DNA of 60,161 bases, taken from the NCBI GenBank assembly GCA_024642465.1, contig JAHEBA010000009.1, forward strand, positions 1-60,161. Direction: 5' to 3'. Shown piece after piece: positions 52,049 through 60,161 of the stretch (its first letter is position 1; every line of letters begins with the position of its first letter). The notes under the pieces are model-generated. The model did not search any database, was not told where the DNA came from, and saw only the letters and a list, made by a program, of their open reading frames with translations. The DNA comes from Alphaproteobacteria bacterium (GTDB lineage Bacteria > Pseudomonadota > Alphaproteobacteria > Rhizobiales > Aestuariivirgaceae). The translations under genes were made by a program, and so were the position numbers.

Positions 52049-52062
52049 TTGACCCAGATCAA
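52049..52062. promoter_or_regulatory. FNR/FixK box upstream of ccoN
   Basis: TTGAC-CCAG-ATCAA agrees with the FNR/FixK consensus TTGAT-N4-ATCAA at nine of ten positions. Its centre is about 91 bases before the ccoN ATG, so a class II promoter would start transcription near 52097. It is the only such box seen in the 197-base gap between the hemerythrin-like gene and ccoN. FnrL, encoded at 50700, is the probable activator. Confidence 0.85.
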
Positions 52063-52146
52063 TGTTGCACCGCAACCGCAGGTGCAGGTTCGCTACTGGT
52101 ACACGCCCGCCAAGACAAATCGGGCGCAACAATTGGGGCACCTAAC

Positions 52147-53769
52147 ATGAAATATGGTTTTGAGCTCGCCGCGATGCTTGTTGCATCCGTATTGGCCTTG
52201 CTGGGCGCGGCTTTTGCCAAGGACCCACAGTTCCAAGCACATGCCTGGATCCTGTTCTTTGTGCTTGCGGCCGGCTCCGTCGTGCTGCTGCGAAACACCA
52301 AGTTTGCCGCCGCCGGGCATCCCGGCGCGGTTGAGGATACCTCCGGATACATGGACGAAGTCGTCAAGTACGGGGTAATCGCGACGACATTCTGGGGGGT
52401 GGTCGGCTTTCTGGTTGGCGTGGTTATCGCGCTGCAGATGGCATGGCCCGAATTCAACATCGAGCCATACCTCAACTTCGGCCGCATCAGACCGCTGCAC
52501 ACATCGGCAGTGATTTTCGCATTTGGGGGCAACGCGCTGCTGGCGACCAGTTTCTACGTTGTCCAGCGTACCACGCGGGCACGGCTGTGGGGCGGCAACC
52601 TGCCGTGGTTCGTGTTCTGGGGTTACCAGCTGTTCATCGTGCTGGCGGCAACCGGCTACGTGCTGGGCATCACCCAGGGCCGCGAATATGCCGAGCCTGA
52701 ATGGTACGTCGACATCTGGATCACCGTGGTCTGGGTCGCCTACCTCGCGGTGTTCGTGGGCACGCTGGTAAAGCGCAAGGAGCCGCACATCTATGTGGCC
52801 AACTGGTTCTACCTGGCCTTCATCATCACCATTGCGATGCTGCACCTGGTCAACAATCTGGCCGTGCCGGTGTCGTTCCTCGGCTCCAAGAGCTACTCGG
52901 CCTTCGCCGGCGTTCAGGACGCCCTGACCCAGTGGTGGTACGGCCACAACGCCGTGGGCTTCTTCCTGACCGCGGGCTTCCTCGGCATGATGTACTACTT
53001 CGTGCCGAAGCAGGCCAATCGCCCGGTCTATTCGTACCGGCTGTCCATCGTGCACTTCTGGTCGCTGATCTTCCTGTACATCTGGGCCGGTCCGCACCAC
53101 CTGCACTATACCGCCCTGCCCGACTGGGCGCAGACGCTGGGCATGGTGTTCTCGGTGATGCTGTGGATGCCGTCCTGGGGTGGCATGATTAACGGCCTGA
53201 TGACGCTGTCCGGCGCGTGGGACAAGCTGCGTACCGACCCGATCTTGCGCATGATGGTGCTGGCGCTCGCCTTCTACGGCATGTCGACCTTCGAAGGTCC
53301 GATGATGTCGATCAAGTCGGTTAACTCGCTGTCGCACTACACCGACTGGACCATCGGGCACGTGCACTCCGGTGCTCTGGGCTGGGTCGGCATGATCTCG
53401 TTCGGCGCAGTCTACTACCTCGTGCCGAAGCTGTGGCACCGCGAACAGCTGTACTCGCTGCGGCTGGTGAACTGGCACCTGTGGCTGGCCACCATCGGCA
53501 TCGTGATCTATGCCGCCGTTCTGTGGGTTGCAGGCATCACGCAGGGCCTGATGTGGAGGGAATACGACTCCCAGGGCTTCCTCGTGAACTCGTTCATCGA
53601 AACCGTGAACGCCATCCATCCCGAGTACGTCATGCGCGCCATTGGCGGTGCCCTGTACCTCGCTGGTGGTCTGGTGATGGCCTACAACGTCTACCGCACC
53701 ATTCGTGGCGACGTGCGCAAGGAAGTGCCCATGGGCGCTTCGGCCACCGCTGCAGTGCCGGCCGAATAA
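52147..53769 (+). CDS. ccoN: cbb3-type cytochrome c oxidase subunit I CcoN
   Basis: 540-residue catalytic subunit of the high-affinity oxidase, a membrane proton pump reducing oxygen at the heme b3-CuB site. Ligand candidates are visible: H118 ([14 protein letters not shown]) for heme b, H267 ([11 protein letters not shown]) and H317/H318 (AGPHHLHY) for CuB, and H405/H407 ([12 protein letters not shown]) for the hemes. ATG 52147 gives the natural start MKYGFELAA; a longer frame upstream crosses the promoter. First gene of ccoNOQP. Confidence 0.97.
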   Translation: MKYGFELAAMLVASVLALLGAAFAKDPQFQAHAWILFFVLAAGSVVLLRNTKFAAAGHPGAVEDTSGYMDEVVKYGVIATTFWGVVGFLVGVVIALQMAWPEFNIEPYLNFGRIRPLHTSAVIFAFGGNALLATSFYVVQRTTRARLWGGNLPWFVFWGYQLFIVLAATGYVLGITQGREYAEPEWYVDIWITVVWVAYLAVFVGTLVKRKEPHIYVANWFYLAFIITIAMLHLVNNLAVPVSFLGSKSYSAFAGVQDALTQWWYGHNAVGFFLTAGFLGMMYYFVPKQANRPVYSYRLSIVHFWSLIFLYIWAGPHHLHYTALPDWAQTLGMVFSVMLWMPSWGGMINGLMTLSGAWDKLRTDPILRMMVLALAFYGMSTFEGPMMSIKSVNSLSHYTDWTIGHVHSGALGWVGMISFGAVYYLVPKLWHREQLYSLRLVNWHLWLATIGIVIYAAVLWVAGITQGLMWREYDSQGFLVNSFIETVNAIHPEYVMRAIGGALYLAGGLVMAYNVYRTIRGDVRKEVPMGASATAAVPAE

Positions 53770-53781
53770 GGGGATAAGACA

Positions 53782-54519
53782 ATGGCATTTGCTAAACACG
53801 ACAAGCTTGAGCGCAATGTCTCCTTGCTGATGGTCGGCACGCTCGTGGTGGTCCTGATCGGAGGCATCGTCGAAATCGTCCCGCTGTTCTACGTCAAGAA
53901 CACCATCGAGAAGGTGACGGGCATGCGCCCCTACTCGCCCCTCGAACTGGCGGGCCGCAACATCTACATCCGCGAGGGGTGCTATGTGTGTCACTCGCAG
54001 ATGATCCGGCCGTTCCGCGACGAAGTGGAGCGTTACGGTCACTACTCGCTGGCGGCGGAGTCGATGTACGACCACCCCTTCCAGTGGGGCTCCAAGCGCA
54101 CCGGGCCCGACCTGGCGCGCGTGGGCGGGCGCTACTCGGACGACTGGCATGTCGCCCACCTGAAGGACCCGCAGTCGGTGGTGCCTGACTCGATCATGCC
54201 CAGCTACTCGTTCCTCGCGTCGGCAAAGCTCGACCCCTCCATGATCAAGGCCAATCTGAAGGCCAACACTGTGGTGGGCGTGCCCTACACCGACGAGATG
54301 ATCGAGAATGCCGTCGCAGACATGATCGCCCAGTCCAACCCCGATAGTGACGGGGCCGATGCCGTGAAGCAGCGCTACCCGAAGGCGGTGGTTTCCAACT
54401 TCGACGGCGACGCCGCGAACCTGACCGAGATGGATGCCATGGTGGCCTATCTCCAGATGCTTGGCACCCTGGTCGACTTCTCGGCCTACGATGCCAACGC
54501 GCAAGCCAACCAGCGGTAA
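53782..54519 (+). CDS. ccoO: cbb3-type cytochrome c oxidase subunit II CcoO
   Basis: 245-residue membrane-anchored monoheme cytochrome c that passes electrons towards CcoN. One N-terminal membrane segment (about 13-35, [23 protein letters not shown]) is followed by the heme-binding motif CYVCH at 67-71 ([28 protein letters not shown]). It begins 12 bases after ccoN and is separated by 12 bases from ccoQ. The length is normal. Confidence 0.96.
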   Translation: MAFAKHDKLERNVSLLMVGTLVVVLIGGIVEIVPLFYVKNTIEKVTGMRPYSPLELAGRNIYIREGCYVCHSQMIRPFRDEVERYGHYSLAAESMYDHPFQWGSKRTGPDLARVGGRYSDDWHVAHLKDPQSVVPDSIMPSYSFLASAKLDPSMIKANLKANTVVGVPYTDEMIENAVADMIAQSNPDSDGADAVKQRYPKAVVSNFDGDAANLTEMDAMVAYLQMLGTLVDFSAYDANAQANQR

Positions 54520-54531
54520 GGAGGGAAACAG

Positions 54532-54693
54532 ATGGACTACGAAACCCTCCGTCACGCTGCCGACAGTTGGGGTCTTTTGTACCTCACCGTGCTGTTTGCC
54601 GGCTTCGTGATCTACACCTTCCGCCCCGGTTCAAAGTCGGTGGCACAGGACATGGCCAAGCTTCCGCTGAGAGAGGATGACAACAATGGCTGA
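54532..54693 (+). CDS. ccoQ: cbb3 oxidase small subunit CcoQ
   Basis: 53-residue single-span membrane peptide (MDYETLRHAADSWGLLYLTV, then LFAGFVIYTFRPGSKS...). One transmembrane helix is at about 12-30. CcoQ stabilises the oxidase complex. A strong AAGGAGGGA ribosome-binding site precedes it. The stop overlaps the ccoP start by eight bases. Confidence 0.9.
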   Translation: MDYETLRHAADSWGLLYLTVLFAGFVIYTFRPGSKSVAQDMAKLPLREDDNNG

Positions 54694-55570
54694 AAAGGAA
54701 ATCGACAAGGTCTCGGGCGTCGAGACCACCGGCCATGAATGGGACGGGATCAAGGAGCTCAACAATCCTCTGCCGCGGTGGTGGCTGTGGACCTTCTACG
54801 CCACAATCGTCTTTGCCATCGGCTACATGGCCTATTACCCGGCCATTCCGCTGATCGAAGGTTCCACGATGGGCATGTCGGGCGAAACCAACCGCTCTGT
54901 TCTGCAGCAGGAACTGAAGGCCGCAGACGAAGCCAAGGCCGGCCTCGTCAGCCAGATCGAACAGGCCTCGCTGCAGGACATCCGCAGCAACGACGAACTG
55001 TTCCGGTTCGCCGTCGCAGGTGGATCGTCGCTGTTCAAGGTGAACTGCTCGCAGTGCCATGGTTCGGGCGCCCAGGGTGGCCCGGGCTACCCCAACCTGA
55101 ATGACGACGACTGGTTGTGGGGCGGCGATCTGGACGCCATATACACCTCCATCAAGCATGGTGTGCGCAATGGCACGGACCCTGATGCCCGCGACGGCCA
55201 GATGCCGACATTCGGCGAGGGCATTCTGGAAGCCCCGCAGATCCAGCAGGTGGCCAACTATGTCCTGAAGTTGTCGGGACAGGAGCATGATGAAGCCCTT
55301 GCCTCGACCGGCCAACAGCTTTTCGCTGAAAACTGCGCTGCCTGTCACGGTGAGGACGGCAAGGGCGGACGCGACTTTGGCGCCCCGAACCTGGCCGACC
55401 AGCTGTGGCTGTATGGCGGCACTGCCGACAAGATCGCCGCCCAGATCAGCAAGCCCAAGCACGGCGTGATGCCGGCCTGGGGCCAGAAGCTGGACGATGT
55501 CGAGGTCAAGCAGCTCACCGTCTACGTCCACTCGCTGGGCGGCGGTGAACAGGCAGCTGCCACGCAGTAG
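54686..55570 (+). CDS. ccoP: cbb3-type cytochrome c oxidase diheme subunit III CcoP
   Basis: 294-residue diheme cytochrome c with an N-terminal membrane anchor (about 31-55, RWWLWTFYATIVFAIGYMAY). The heme motifs are CSQCH (121-125) and CAACH (217-221), with methionines in GQMPTFGEG and GVMPAWGQK as likely axial ligands. An in-frame ATG at 54677 would add three residues; 54686 is better spaced from GAGAGGA. Accepts electrons from soluble cytochrome c. Confidence 0.96.
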   Translation: MAEKEIDKVSGVETTGHEWDGIKELNNPLPRWWLWTFYATIVFAIGYMAYYPAIPLIEGSTMGMSGETNRSVLQQELKAADEAKAGLVSQIEQASLQDIRSNDELFRFAVAGGSSLFKVNCSQCHGSGAQGGPGYPNLNDDDWLWGGDLDAIYTSIKHGVRNGTDPDARDGQMPTFGEGILEAPQIQQVANYVLKLSGQEHDEALASTGQQLFAENCAACHGEDGKGGRDFGAPNLADQLWLYGGTADKIAAQISKPKHGVMPAWGQKLDDVEVKQLTVYVHSLGGGEQAAATQ

Positions 55571-55587
55571 CCCATACACGACTCCTT

Positions 55588-55611
55588 GCGGGCCGGCGCA
55601 ATCCGGCCCGC
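55588..55611 (+). other. Stem-loop between ccoP and ccoG
   Basis: GCGGGCCGG pairs with CCGGCCCGC over nine bases around CGCAAT, 17 bases after the ccoP stop. It is strong but has no U-tract, so it probably stabilises the 3' end of ccoNOQP mRNA or allows partial termination ahead of ccoGHIS. Confidence 0.55.
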
Positions 55612-55644
55612 CAACAACAACGCACTGGACCCGATGCGAGCACC

Positions 55645-57195
55645 ATGTCTACCGAAGACACAACTGTCGAGAATTTCGACGCCGAGGCCGTCAACGCAAA
55701 GCACAAGCGCTCGCTTTACGCCGCGCGCCAGAAAATCCATCCCAAGCGCGCTACAGGCTGGTTCCGTTCGCTCAAGTGGTGGATCATGGCGATCACGCTG
55801 GGCATCTACTACCTGACCCCGTGGCTTCGCTGGGACCGCGGTCCCTATGCGCCTGACCAGGCCGTGCTGGTCGACATGGCCAACCGGCGGTTCTACTTCT
55901 TTTTCATCGAGATCTGGCCGCACGAGTTCTTCTTCGTTGCGGGCTTGCTGGTGATGGCCGGCATCGGGCTGTTTCTCGTTACGTCCACGGTTGGCCGCGC
56001 GTGGTGCGGCTATACCTGCCCGCAAACCGTCTGGGTTGACCTGTTCCTGGTAGTCGAGCGCTTTTTCGAGGGCGACCGCAATGCGCGCATCAAGCTCGAC
56101 AGCGCTCCATGGAACTTCGAGAAGATCTGGAGACGGTCGGCAAAGCACATCGTTTGGGTGCTGATCGCGATCGCCACCGGCGGCGCCTGGATCTTCTACT
56201 TCGCCGATGCGCCAACACTGGCCAAACAGTTCTTTACCGGCAACGCCCATTCGGTGGCCTACACCACCGTCGCAGTTCTTACAGCGACCACCTACATCTT
56301 CGGCGGCAACATGCGCGAGCAGGTCTGCACCTACATCTGCCCGTGGCCGCGCGTTCAGGCAGCCATGCTGGACGAGCACTCGCTGGTCGTGACCTACAAC
56401 GACTGGCGCGGCGAGCCCCGCTCGAAGCACGCCAAGAAGGCCGCTGCAGCCGGTGAGTTTGTTGGCGATTGCGTTGACTGCAATGCCTGCGTTGCGGTGT
56501 GTCCGATGGGCATCGACATCCGCGACGGCCAGCAGCTCGAGTGCATCACCTGTGCGCTGTGCATCGATGCCTGCGAAGGCGTGATGGAGAAGCTGGGCCG
56601 CGAAAAGGGGCTCATTTCCTATACGACGCTTGCCAACTACAACCGCAACATGGCTCTGGCGACCGGCGGGGTACCGGGTGGCGTCATCGACCCCTCGCGC
56701 GTCCATACGCCGGACGGCGGCATCGTCAGCAAGGTGTCGCGGTTCCACCTAAGCGACGTGATCCGGCCGCGCACCATGGTCTACACCGCGATCTACGCCC
56801 TTCTCGGGTTGGGCCTGCTGGCCGCGCTTGCCATGCGTACAGACCTTGATGTCAACGTTCTGGCAGACCGCAACCCGCAGTTCGTCAAGCTATCCGATGG
56901 GTCGATCCGCAACGGTTACCAGCTCAAGATTCTCAACAAAACCTCCAACCCGCGCGAGTTCCTTGTCATGATCGCCGGGCTGCGCGGCGCCGACCTGAGG
57001 CTGGACGGCAGTGACCTGGATCAAGGCCGCCTGGGCCAGGTCACGGTAGAAGCAGACCAGTTGCGCAATGTCCGTACCTTCGTCACTCTTCCTCCGGAAG
57101 CAGTGATATCCGGGCAGACTGATTTCACTTTTATCGTGCAGCCGCTCGATGGCGGCAATATTGCCCGCCAGAGCGCAAATTTCGAGGCACCGTAG
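55645..57195 (+). CDS. ccoG: Cytochrome c oxidase accessory protein CcoG (FixG/RdxA)
   Basis: 516-residue membrane Fe-S protein required for cbb3 assembly, probably reducing copper for CuB. Membrane segments lie around 50-67, 90-115, 165-185, 200-220 and 375-395. A cysteine pair (RAWCGYTCPQTVW) precedes the 2[4Fe-4S] ferredoxin domain CVDCNACVAVCPMG and CITCALCIDACEG, and an Ig-like domain closes the protein (about 410-516). It is followed by ccoH after three bases. Confidence 0.95.
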   Translation: MSTEDTTVENFDAEAVNAKHKRSLYAARQKIHPKRATGWFRSLKWWIMAITLGIYYLTPWLRWDRGPYAPDQAVLVDMANRRFYFFFIEIWPHEFFFVAGLLVMAGIGLFLVTSTVGRAWCGYTCPQTVWVDLFLVVERFFEGDRNARIKLDSAPWNFEKIWRRSAKHIVWVLIAIATGGAWIFYFADAPTLAKQFFTGNAHSVAYTTVAVLTATTYIFGGNMREQVCTYICPWPRVQAAMLDEHSLVVTYNDWRGEPRSKHAKKAAAAGEFVGDCVDCNACVAVCPMGIDIRDGQQLECITCALCIDACEGVMEKLGREKGLISYTTLANYNRNMALATGGVPGGVIDPSRVHTPDGGIVSKVSRFHLSDVIRPRTMVYTAIYALLGLGLLAALAMRTDLDVNVLADRNPQFVKLSDGSIRNGYQLKILNKTSNPREFLVMIAGLRGADLRLDGSDLDQGRLGQVTVEADQLRNVRTFVTLPPEAVISGQTDFTFIVQPLDGGNIARQSANFEAP

Positions 57196-57198
57196 CCG

Positions 57199-57702
57199 AT
57201 GAACTACAGCACTGAACCCGACACGTCAGCCCAAGGCGGCGCCCGCTTCACCGGCTGGCACATGCTGATGATCATGGTGGCTTTCTTCAGCACCGTCATA
57301 GCGGTCAACGGTTACATGGCTTACGAGGCGAGCAAGAGCTGGACCGGGCTGATCGTCAAGAACGGCTATGTCGCCTCGCAGGATTACAACCAAAAGTTGG
57401 CCGAGGCGCAGGCGCAGGCCGCGCGTGGCTGGCATGGCGACATCGGCTTTGCCGACGGCGTCGTTGCCTTCACGCTGACCAACCGGGACGGAAATCCGGT
57501 CAAGCTTGCGGATGTATCCGCGACCATCGGCCGGCCGGCTTTCGACAAGGATGATCATACGCTTGCCCTCACCTACGCCGGCAACGGCAGATACGAGGCC
57601 GCCGACGCGCTCGCCAGCGGTCCATGGGCCATCACCATCACGGGTGAAAGCAGCGAAGGCGCCTATCGGCTTGAAAAGCGGATCCTCGTGAAAGGCGAGT
57701 AA
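57199..57702 (+). CDS. ccoH: cbb3 oxidase assembly protein CcoH (FixH)
   Basis: 167-residue protein with one membrane segment near the N-terminus (GWHMLMIMVAFFSTVIAVNGYMAY) and a periplasmic beta-rich domain beginning ASQDYNQKLAEAQAQAARGW. FixH motifs TNRDGNPVKLADVSATIGRPA and YEAADALASGPWAITI are recognisable. Needed for stable cbb3 assembly. Located between ccoG and ccoI in the usual order. Confidence 0.92.
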   Translation: MNYSTEPDTSAQGGARFTGWHMLMIMVAFFSTVIAVNGYMAYEASKSWTGLIVKNGYVASQDYNQKLAEAQAQAARGWHGDIGFADGVVAFTLTNRDGNPVKLADVSATIGRPAFDKDDHTLALTYAGNGRYEAADALASGPWAITITGESSEGAYRLEKRILVKGE

Positions 57703-57706
57703 CGTC

Positions 57707-60064
57707 ATGACCTGTTGCAGTTCGTCCACGGTGCCCAACCAGCGTGCTCTCAAGCAGCGGCTTGATCACGAACGGCTGCTGGCTGCATCGCACGACATGG
57801 GCGACGGGGTCCTGCAGACCGACCTGCTGGTTCCCGGCATGCATTGCGCCACCTGCATCAGGACCGTCGAGACCGGGCTCGGCGAGGTGAACGGCGTGGA
57901 CAATGCCCGCGCCAACCTGTCGACGCGCCGGGTATCCGTGCGCTGGCACCCCGATGCGGCTGGCGACGCCGACTTCATAACCGCGCTGTCAAACCTCGGT
58001 TTCGAGGCATCGCTCTACGACCACGGCAATATCGCAACCGAGGCCGACGACACGGGCCGCAAGCTGCTCATCTGCCTTGCGGTTGCCGGGTTTGCCGCGG
58101 CCAATGTCATGCTGCTGTCGGTCTCCGTCTGGGGGGGTGCGGATGCCGAAACCCAGCGGCTGTTCCAGCTTGTCTCGGGCTTGATCGCCGTGCCTGCGTC
58201 AGCCTTTGCGGGCCAGCCGTTCTACCGCTCTGCCTGGGCAGCACTCAGCAACCGCCGCCTCAACATGGACGTGCCGATCTCACTCGCCGTGCTGCTGTCG
58301 CTTGGCGTCAGCGTGTACGAAGCGCTCTACGGCCACCATGAAACGTGGTTCGAGGCATCCGTGAGCCTGCTGTTCTTCCTGCTCATCGGCCGCTATCTCG
58401 ACCACATGATGCGCGAGCGCGCCCGCAGCGCCATCCTTCAACTTTCCCGCCTCATGCCCGCCGGCGCGTCACGCCTCGACGACAGCGGCCAGGCCAGCTA
58501 CACCCCGATTGCCGAACTACAGGCCGGCGACAGCATTCTTGTCGCTGCCGGCGAGCGCGTACCTGTTGATTCCCGCATCGTTGGCGGCCTCAGCGATCTT
58601 GACCTGTCGCTGGTCAACGGAGAAAGCGCCGCCGTGCAGGCCGTGCCGGGCCTCGATGTCGAGGCTGGCGTACTCAACCTGACCGGTCCGCTGACGCTGG
58701 AAGTTTTGCGCCCGGCCGACCAGTCCTTCGTTGCCAATGTCATTTCGCTGATGGAAGCCGCCTCGCAGGCCAACTCCCGGCATGTCCGCATTGCCGACCG
58801 CGCGGCCGGGCTTTATGCCCCGGTGGTGCATGTCCTGTCGGCAGCAAGCTTCCTCGGGTGGATGGCGTACACAGGAGGCGACTGGTACACCTCCCTCAAC
58901 GTCGCCATCGCCGTATTGATCATCACCTGTCCGTGCGCGCTGGCGCTTGCGGTGCCGATTGCGCAGGTGGTGGCCGCCAACCGGCTGTTCCGTTCCGGTG
59001 TCATGGTCAAGGACGGTGCCGCGCTCGAACACCTTTCCGGCGCCGACACCGTCGTCTTAGACAAGACCGGCACCCTCACGCTGGGCGAGCCACGCATTGC
59101 GGCCGTTCTGGGAGGGACGGACCATGAGCATGCCATCGCCGCCGTACTTGCCCGCCTGTCCACCCACCCTGCCGCGCGCGCCGCAACCGCAGCGCATCCC
59201 GCAACGCCGGGCGTGCTGGTATCAGACGTGGCGGAGCTGGCAGGCCTTGGTCTCGAGGCCGTATGGAAGGGCCGCAAGGTGCGCCTGGGGCGGCGTGCCT
59301 GGGTGGCAGAAATTGTCCGTGGTAGCGGCGCTCCCATGCCGGCGTCGTCTGCATCCAGCGAAGTGTGCTTCGCCGTTGCCGGCAGCGATATTGTCAGCTT
59401 CCAGCTGTCCGATACGCTGCGCGCCGATGCGGCGACAGTGGTCCGCGACCTGCGCAGCAAGGGCATGGCGCTTGAAATCCTTTCCGGCGACATGCCCGGT
59501 CCCGTTGGCGCCGTTGCAGCACAACTCGGCATCGAGAAGGCCTTCAGTGGCCTTACGCCCTCGGAAAAGACGGCACATGTCGAACAGCTTCGCAGCCAGG
59601 GCCGGCACGTCCTCTATGTGGGTGACGGGCTGAACGACGCCCCTGCCCTTGCCGCCGCAAATGTCTCCATGGCGCCTGCGTCCGGCTCCGACATTGGCCG
59701 CGCCTCGGCAGGCCTGGTGTTTACCAGCAAGAGTCTGGGCGCAATTCCCGTAGCCATCGAGGTTGCCCGCGCCACGGCGCGCACCGTTCGGCAGAACTTC
59801 GGGCTCGCGCTGAGCTACAACGCCATCGCCGTGCCGGTGGCGGTGTTGGGCTATGCCACGCCGCTCATCGCTGCGCTAGCAATGTCGTCATCCTCGATTC
59901 TGGTGGTTGCGAACAGCCTCCGGCTGAACCTTGTGGCCCGCCACAAGGCACTCACGCCGGCAAGCGCGCCGGTATCTGAAACGCCGATCTCGGCAGACGA
60001 GGCGTCCACTATGGCCAAAGCCAATGCACGAGCCGCAAAGCCGCGTCTGGAGGCCGTCAAATGA
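57707..60064 (+). CDS. ccoI: Copper-exporting P1B-type ATPase CcoI (FixI)
   Basis: 785-residue copper pump that supplies copper for the cbb3 oxidase. An N-terminal MTCC cluster precedes the heavy-metal domain GMHCATC (44-50). The membrane CPC motif is at about 408-410 (ITCPCALALAVP), the phosphorylated aspartate is in VVLDKTGTLTLGEPRI (about 452) and the hinge GDGLNDAPALAAANVSMA is present. The usual HP dipeptide reads as STHPAARA. The start follows ccoH by four bases and the stop overlaps ccoS (ATGA). Confidence 0.95.
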   Translation: MTCCSSSTVPNQRALKQRLDHERLLAASHDMGDGVLQTDLLVPGMHCATCIRTVETGLGEVNGVDNARANLSTRRVSVRWHPDAAGDADFITALSNLGFEASLYDHGNIATEADDTGRKLLICLAVAGFAAANVMLLSVSVWGGADAETQRLFQLVSGLIAVPASAFAGQPFYRSAWAALSNRRLNMDVPISLAVLLSLGVSVYEALYGHHETWFEASVSLLFFLLIGRYLDHMMRERARSAILQLSRLMPAGASRLDDSGQASYTPIAELQAGDSILVAAGERVPVDSRIVGGLSDLDLSLVNGESAAVQAVPGLDVEAGVLNLTGPLTLEVLRPADQSFVANVISLMEAASQANSRHVRIADRAAGLYAPVVHVLSAASFLGWMAYTGGDWYTSLNVAIAVLIITCPCALALAVPIAQVVAANRLFRSGVMVKDGAALEHLSGADTVVLDKTGTLTLGEPRIAAVLGGTDHEHAIAAVLARLSTHPAARAATAAHPATPGVLVSDVAELAGLGLEAVWKGRKVRLGRRAWVAEIVRGSGAPMPASSASSEVCFAVAGSDIVSFQLSDTLRADAATVVRDLRSKGMALEILSGDMPGPVGAVAAQLGIEKAFSGLTPSEKTAHVEQLRSQGRHVLYVGDGLNDAPALAAANVSMAPASGSDIGRASAGLVFTSKSLGAIPVAIEVARATARTVRQNFGLALSYNAIAVPVAVLGYATPLIAALAMSSSSILVVANSLRLNLVARHKALTPASAPVSETPISADEASTMAKANARAAKPRLEAVK

Positions 60065-60161
60065 GCCAGCTTGTGTACCTGATACCGATCGCGCTGGGCC
60101 TGGGCGCAATTGGCCTGGTGGCCTTCATATGGAGCCTGCGCACCGGCCAGTACGACGACCT
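60061..60161 (+). CDS. ccoS: cbb3 oxidase maturation protein CcoS, 5' part
   Basis: The last 101 bases encode MSQLVYLIPIALGLGAIGLV then AFIWSLRTGQYDDL, the typical CcoS/FixS start: a single membrane helix followed by W-x-x-R-x-G-QYDDL. The protein is usually about 50-60 residues, so roughly half is present; the 3' end lies outside the window. Its ATG overlaps the ccoI stop, completing ccoGHIS. Confidence 0.92.
   Translation, partial: MSQLVYLIPIALGLGAIGLVAFIWSLRTGQYDD

Noticed and set aside
52093..54555. Long minus-strand open frame (820 codons) opposite ccoN-ccoO
   Set aside because: It is His/Val/Gly-rich low-information sequence mirroring the GC-biased codons of two well-identified cytochrome oxidase genes. 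No recognisable domain.
1..60161. Mobile elements, CRISPR arrays, tRNA or rRNA genes
   Set aside because: Every gap over about 100 bases was read; none showed terminal inverted repeats, regularly spaced repeats, or a cloverleaf-like segment that I could support.

Overview
The window is about 60 kb of GC-rich, densely coding chromosome from an alphaproteobacterium, most likely a Hyphomicrobiales (Rhizobiales)-type organism and plausibly marine. The pointers are the run dusB-ntrB-ntrC-ntrY-ntrX-trkA-hfq-hflX, a fused ispDF gene, an FnrL-type regulator beside ccoNOQP-ccoGHIS, an SgaA-type serine-glyoxylate aminotransferase and a DddQ-like DMSP lyase candidate. The species is inferred from gene order and protein resemblance; no rRNA or tRNA gene is visible. 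No insertion sequence, prophage, integrase or CRISPR array was seen.

Layout. 1-4816 (+): 3' end of metG, tatD, a PhnP-like metallo-hydrolase, a DddQ-like cupin, a two-cupin ChrR-like protein and mazG. 4813-15591 (-): dusB-ntrBC-ntrYX-trkA-hfq-hflX, read towards mazG. 15758-17458 (+): ispDF and pncC. 17463-20542: epoxide hydrolase, YccF membrane protein, BON-LysM protein, GST. 20547-29469: acyl-CoA and carboxylate metabolism (PaaG-like isomerase, flavin monooxygenase, CaiB/BaiF enzyme, malyl-CoA lyase-like enzyme, acyl-CoA synthetase), with hspQ, an orphan YejA-like binding protein and a FrnE-type DsbA protein. 29479-30301 (-): a secreted-protein gene broken by an in-frame amber codon and a small uncharacterised gene. 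30333-37669: sdhE-mfd, recG, a DUF502 membrane protein, YbaN. 37673-42297 (-): TPR-SPOR protein, glmS, glmU. 42405-45204 (-): an iron ABC transporter pair (permease and binding protein, no ATPase). 45379-49957: GMC oxidoreductase, sgaA and a divergent ScfR/RamB-type regulator. 49983-60161: secreted Cys protein, fnrL, a hemerythrin-like protein and the cbb3 oxidase operon, running off the window in ccoS.

How the genes work together. The Ntr block couples nitrogen sensing to RNA-based control (Hfq) and potassium uptake (TrkA). The right end is a coherent microaerobic module: an FnrL with four candidate cluster cysteines, a good FNR/FixK box ahead of ccoN, the oxidase, and its copper-loading and assembly proteins. 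SgaA and the malyl-CoA lyase-like enzyme both handle glyoxylate, and a ScfR/RamB-family regulator is transcribed divergently from sgaA, which suggests a serine-cycle, ethylmalonyl-CoA or glyoxylate theme. The DddQ-like protein suggests use of algal DMSP.

The least routine signals are in small intergenic regions: an IscR-type-1-like site plus an ICE-box-like palindrome upstream of the iron transporter, a three-copy GGCAAATT array upstream of fnrL, an inverted repeat between sgaA and scfR, TGTTGC/GCAACA palindromes at ntrY and mcl, and an AT-rich perfect palindrome between the two cupin genes. Tail-to-tail gene pairs are packed unusually tightly, two of them sharing a CTAG that holds both stop codons. 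No clearly new multi-gene system was recognised.
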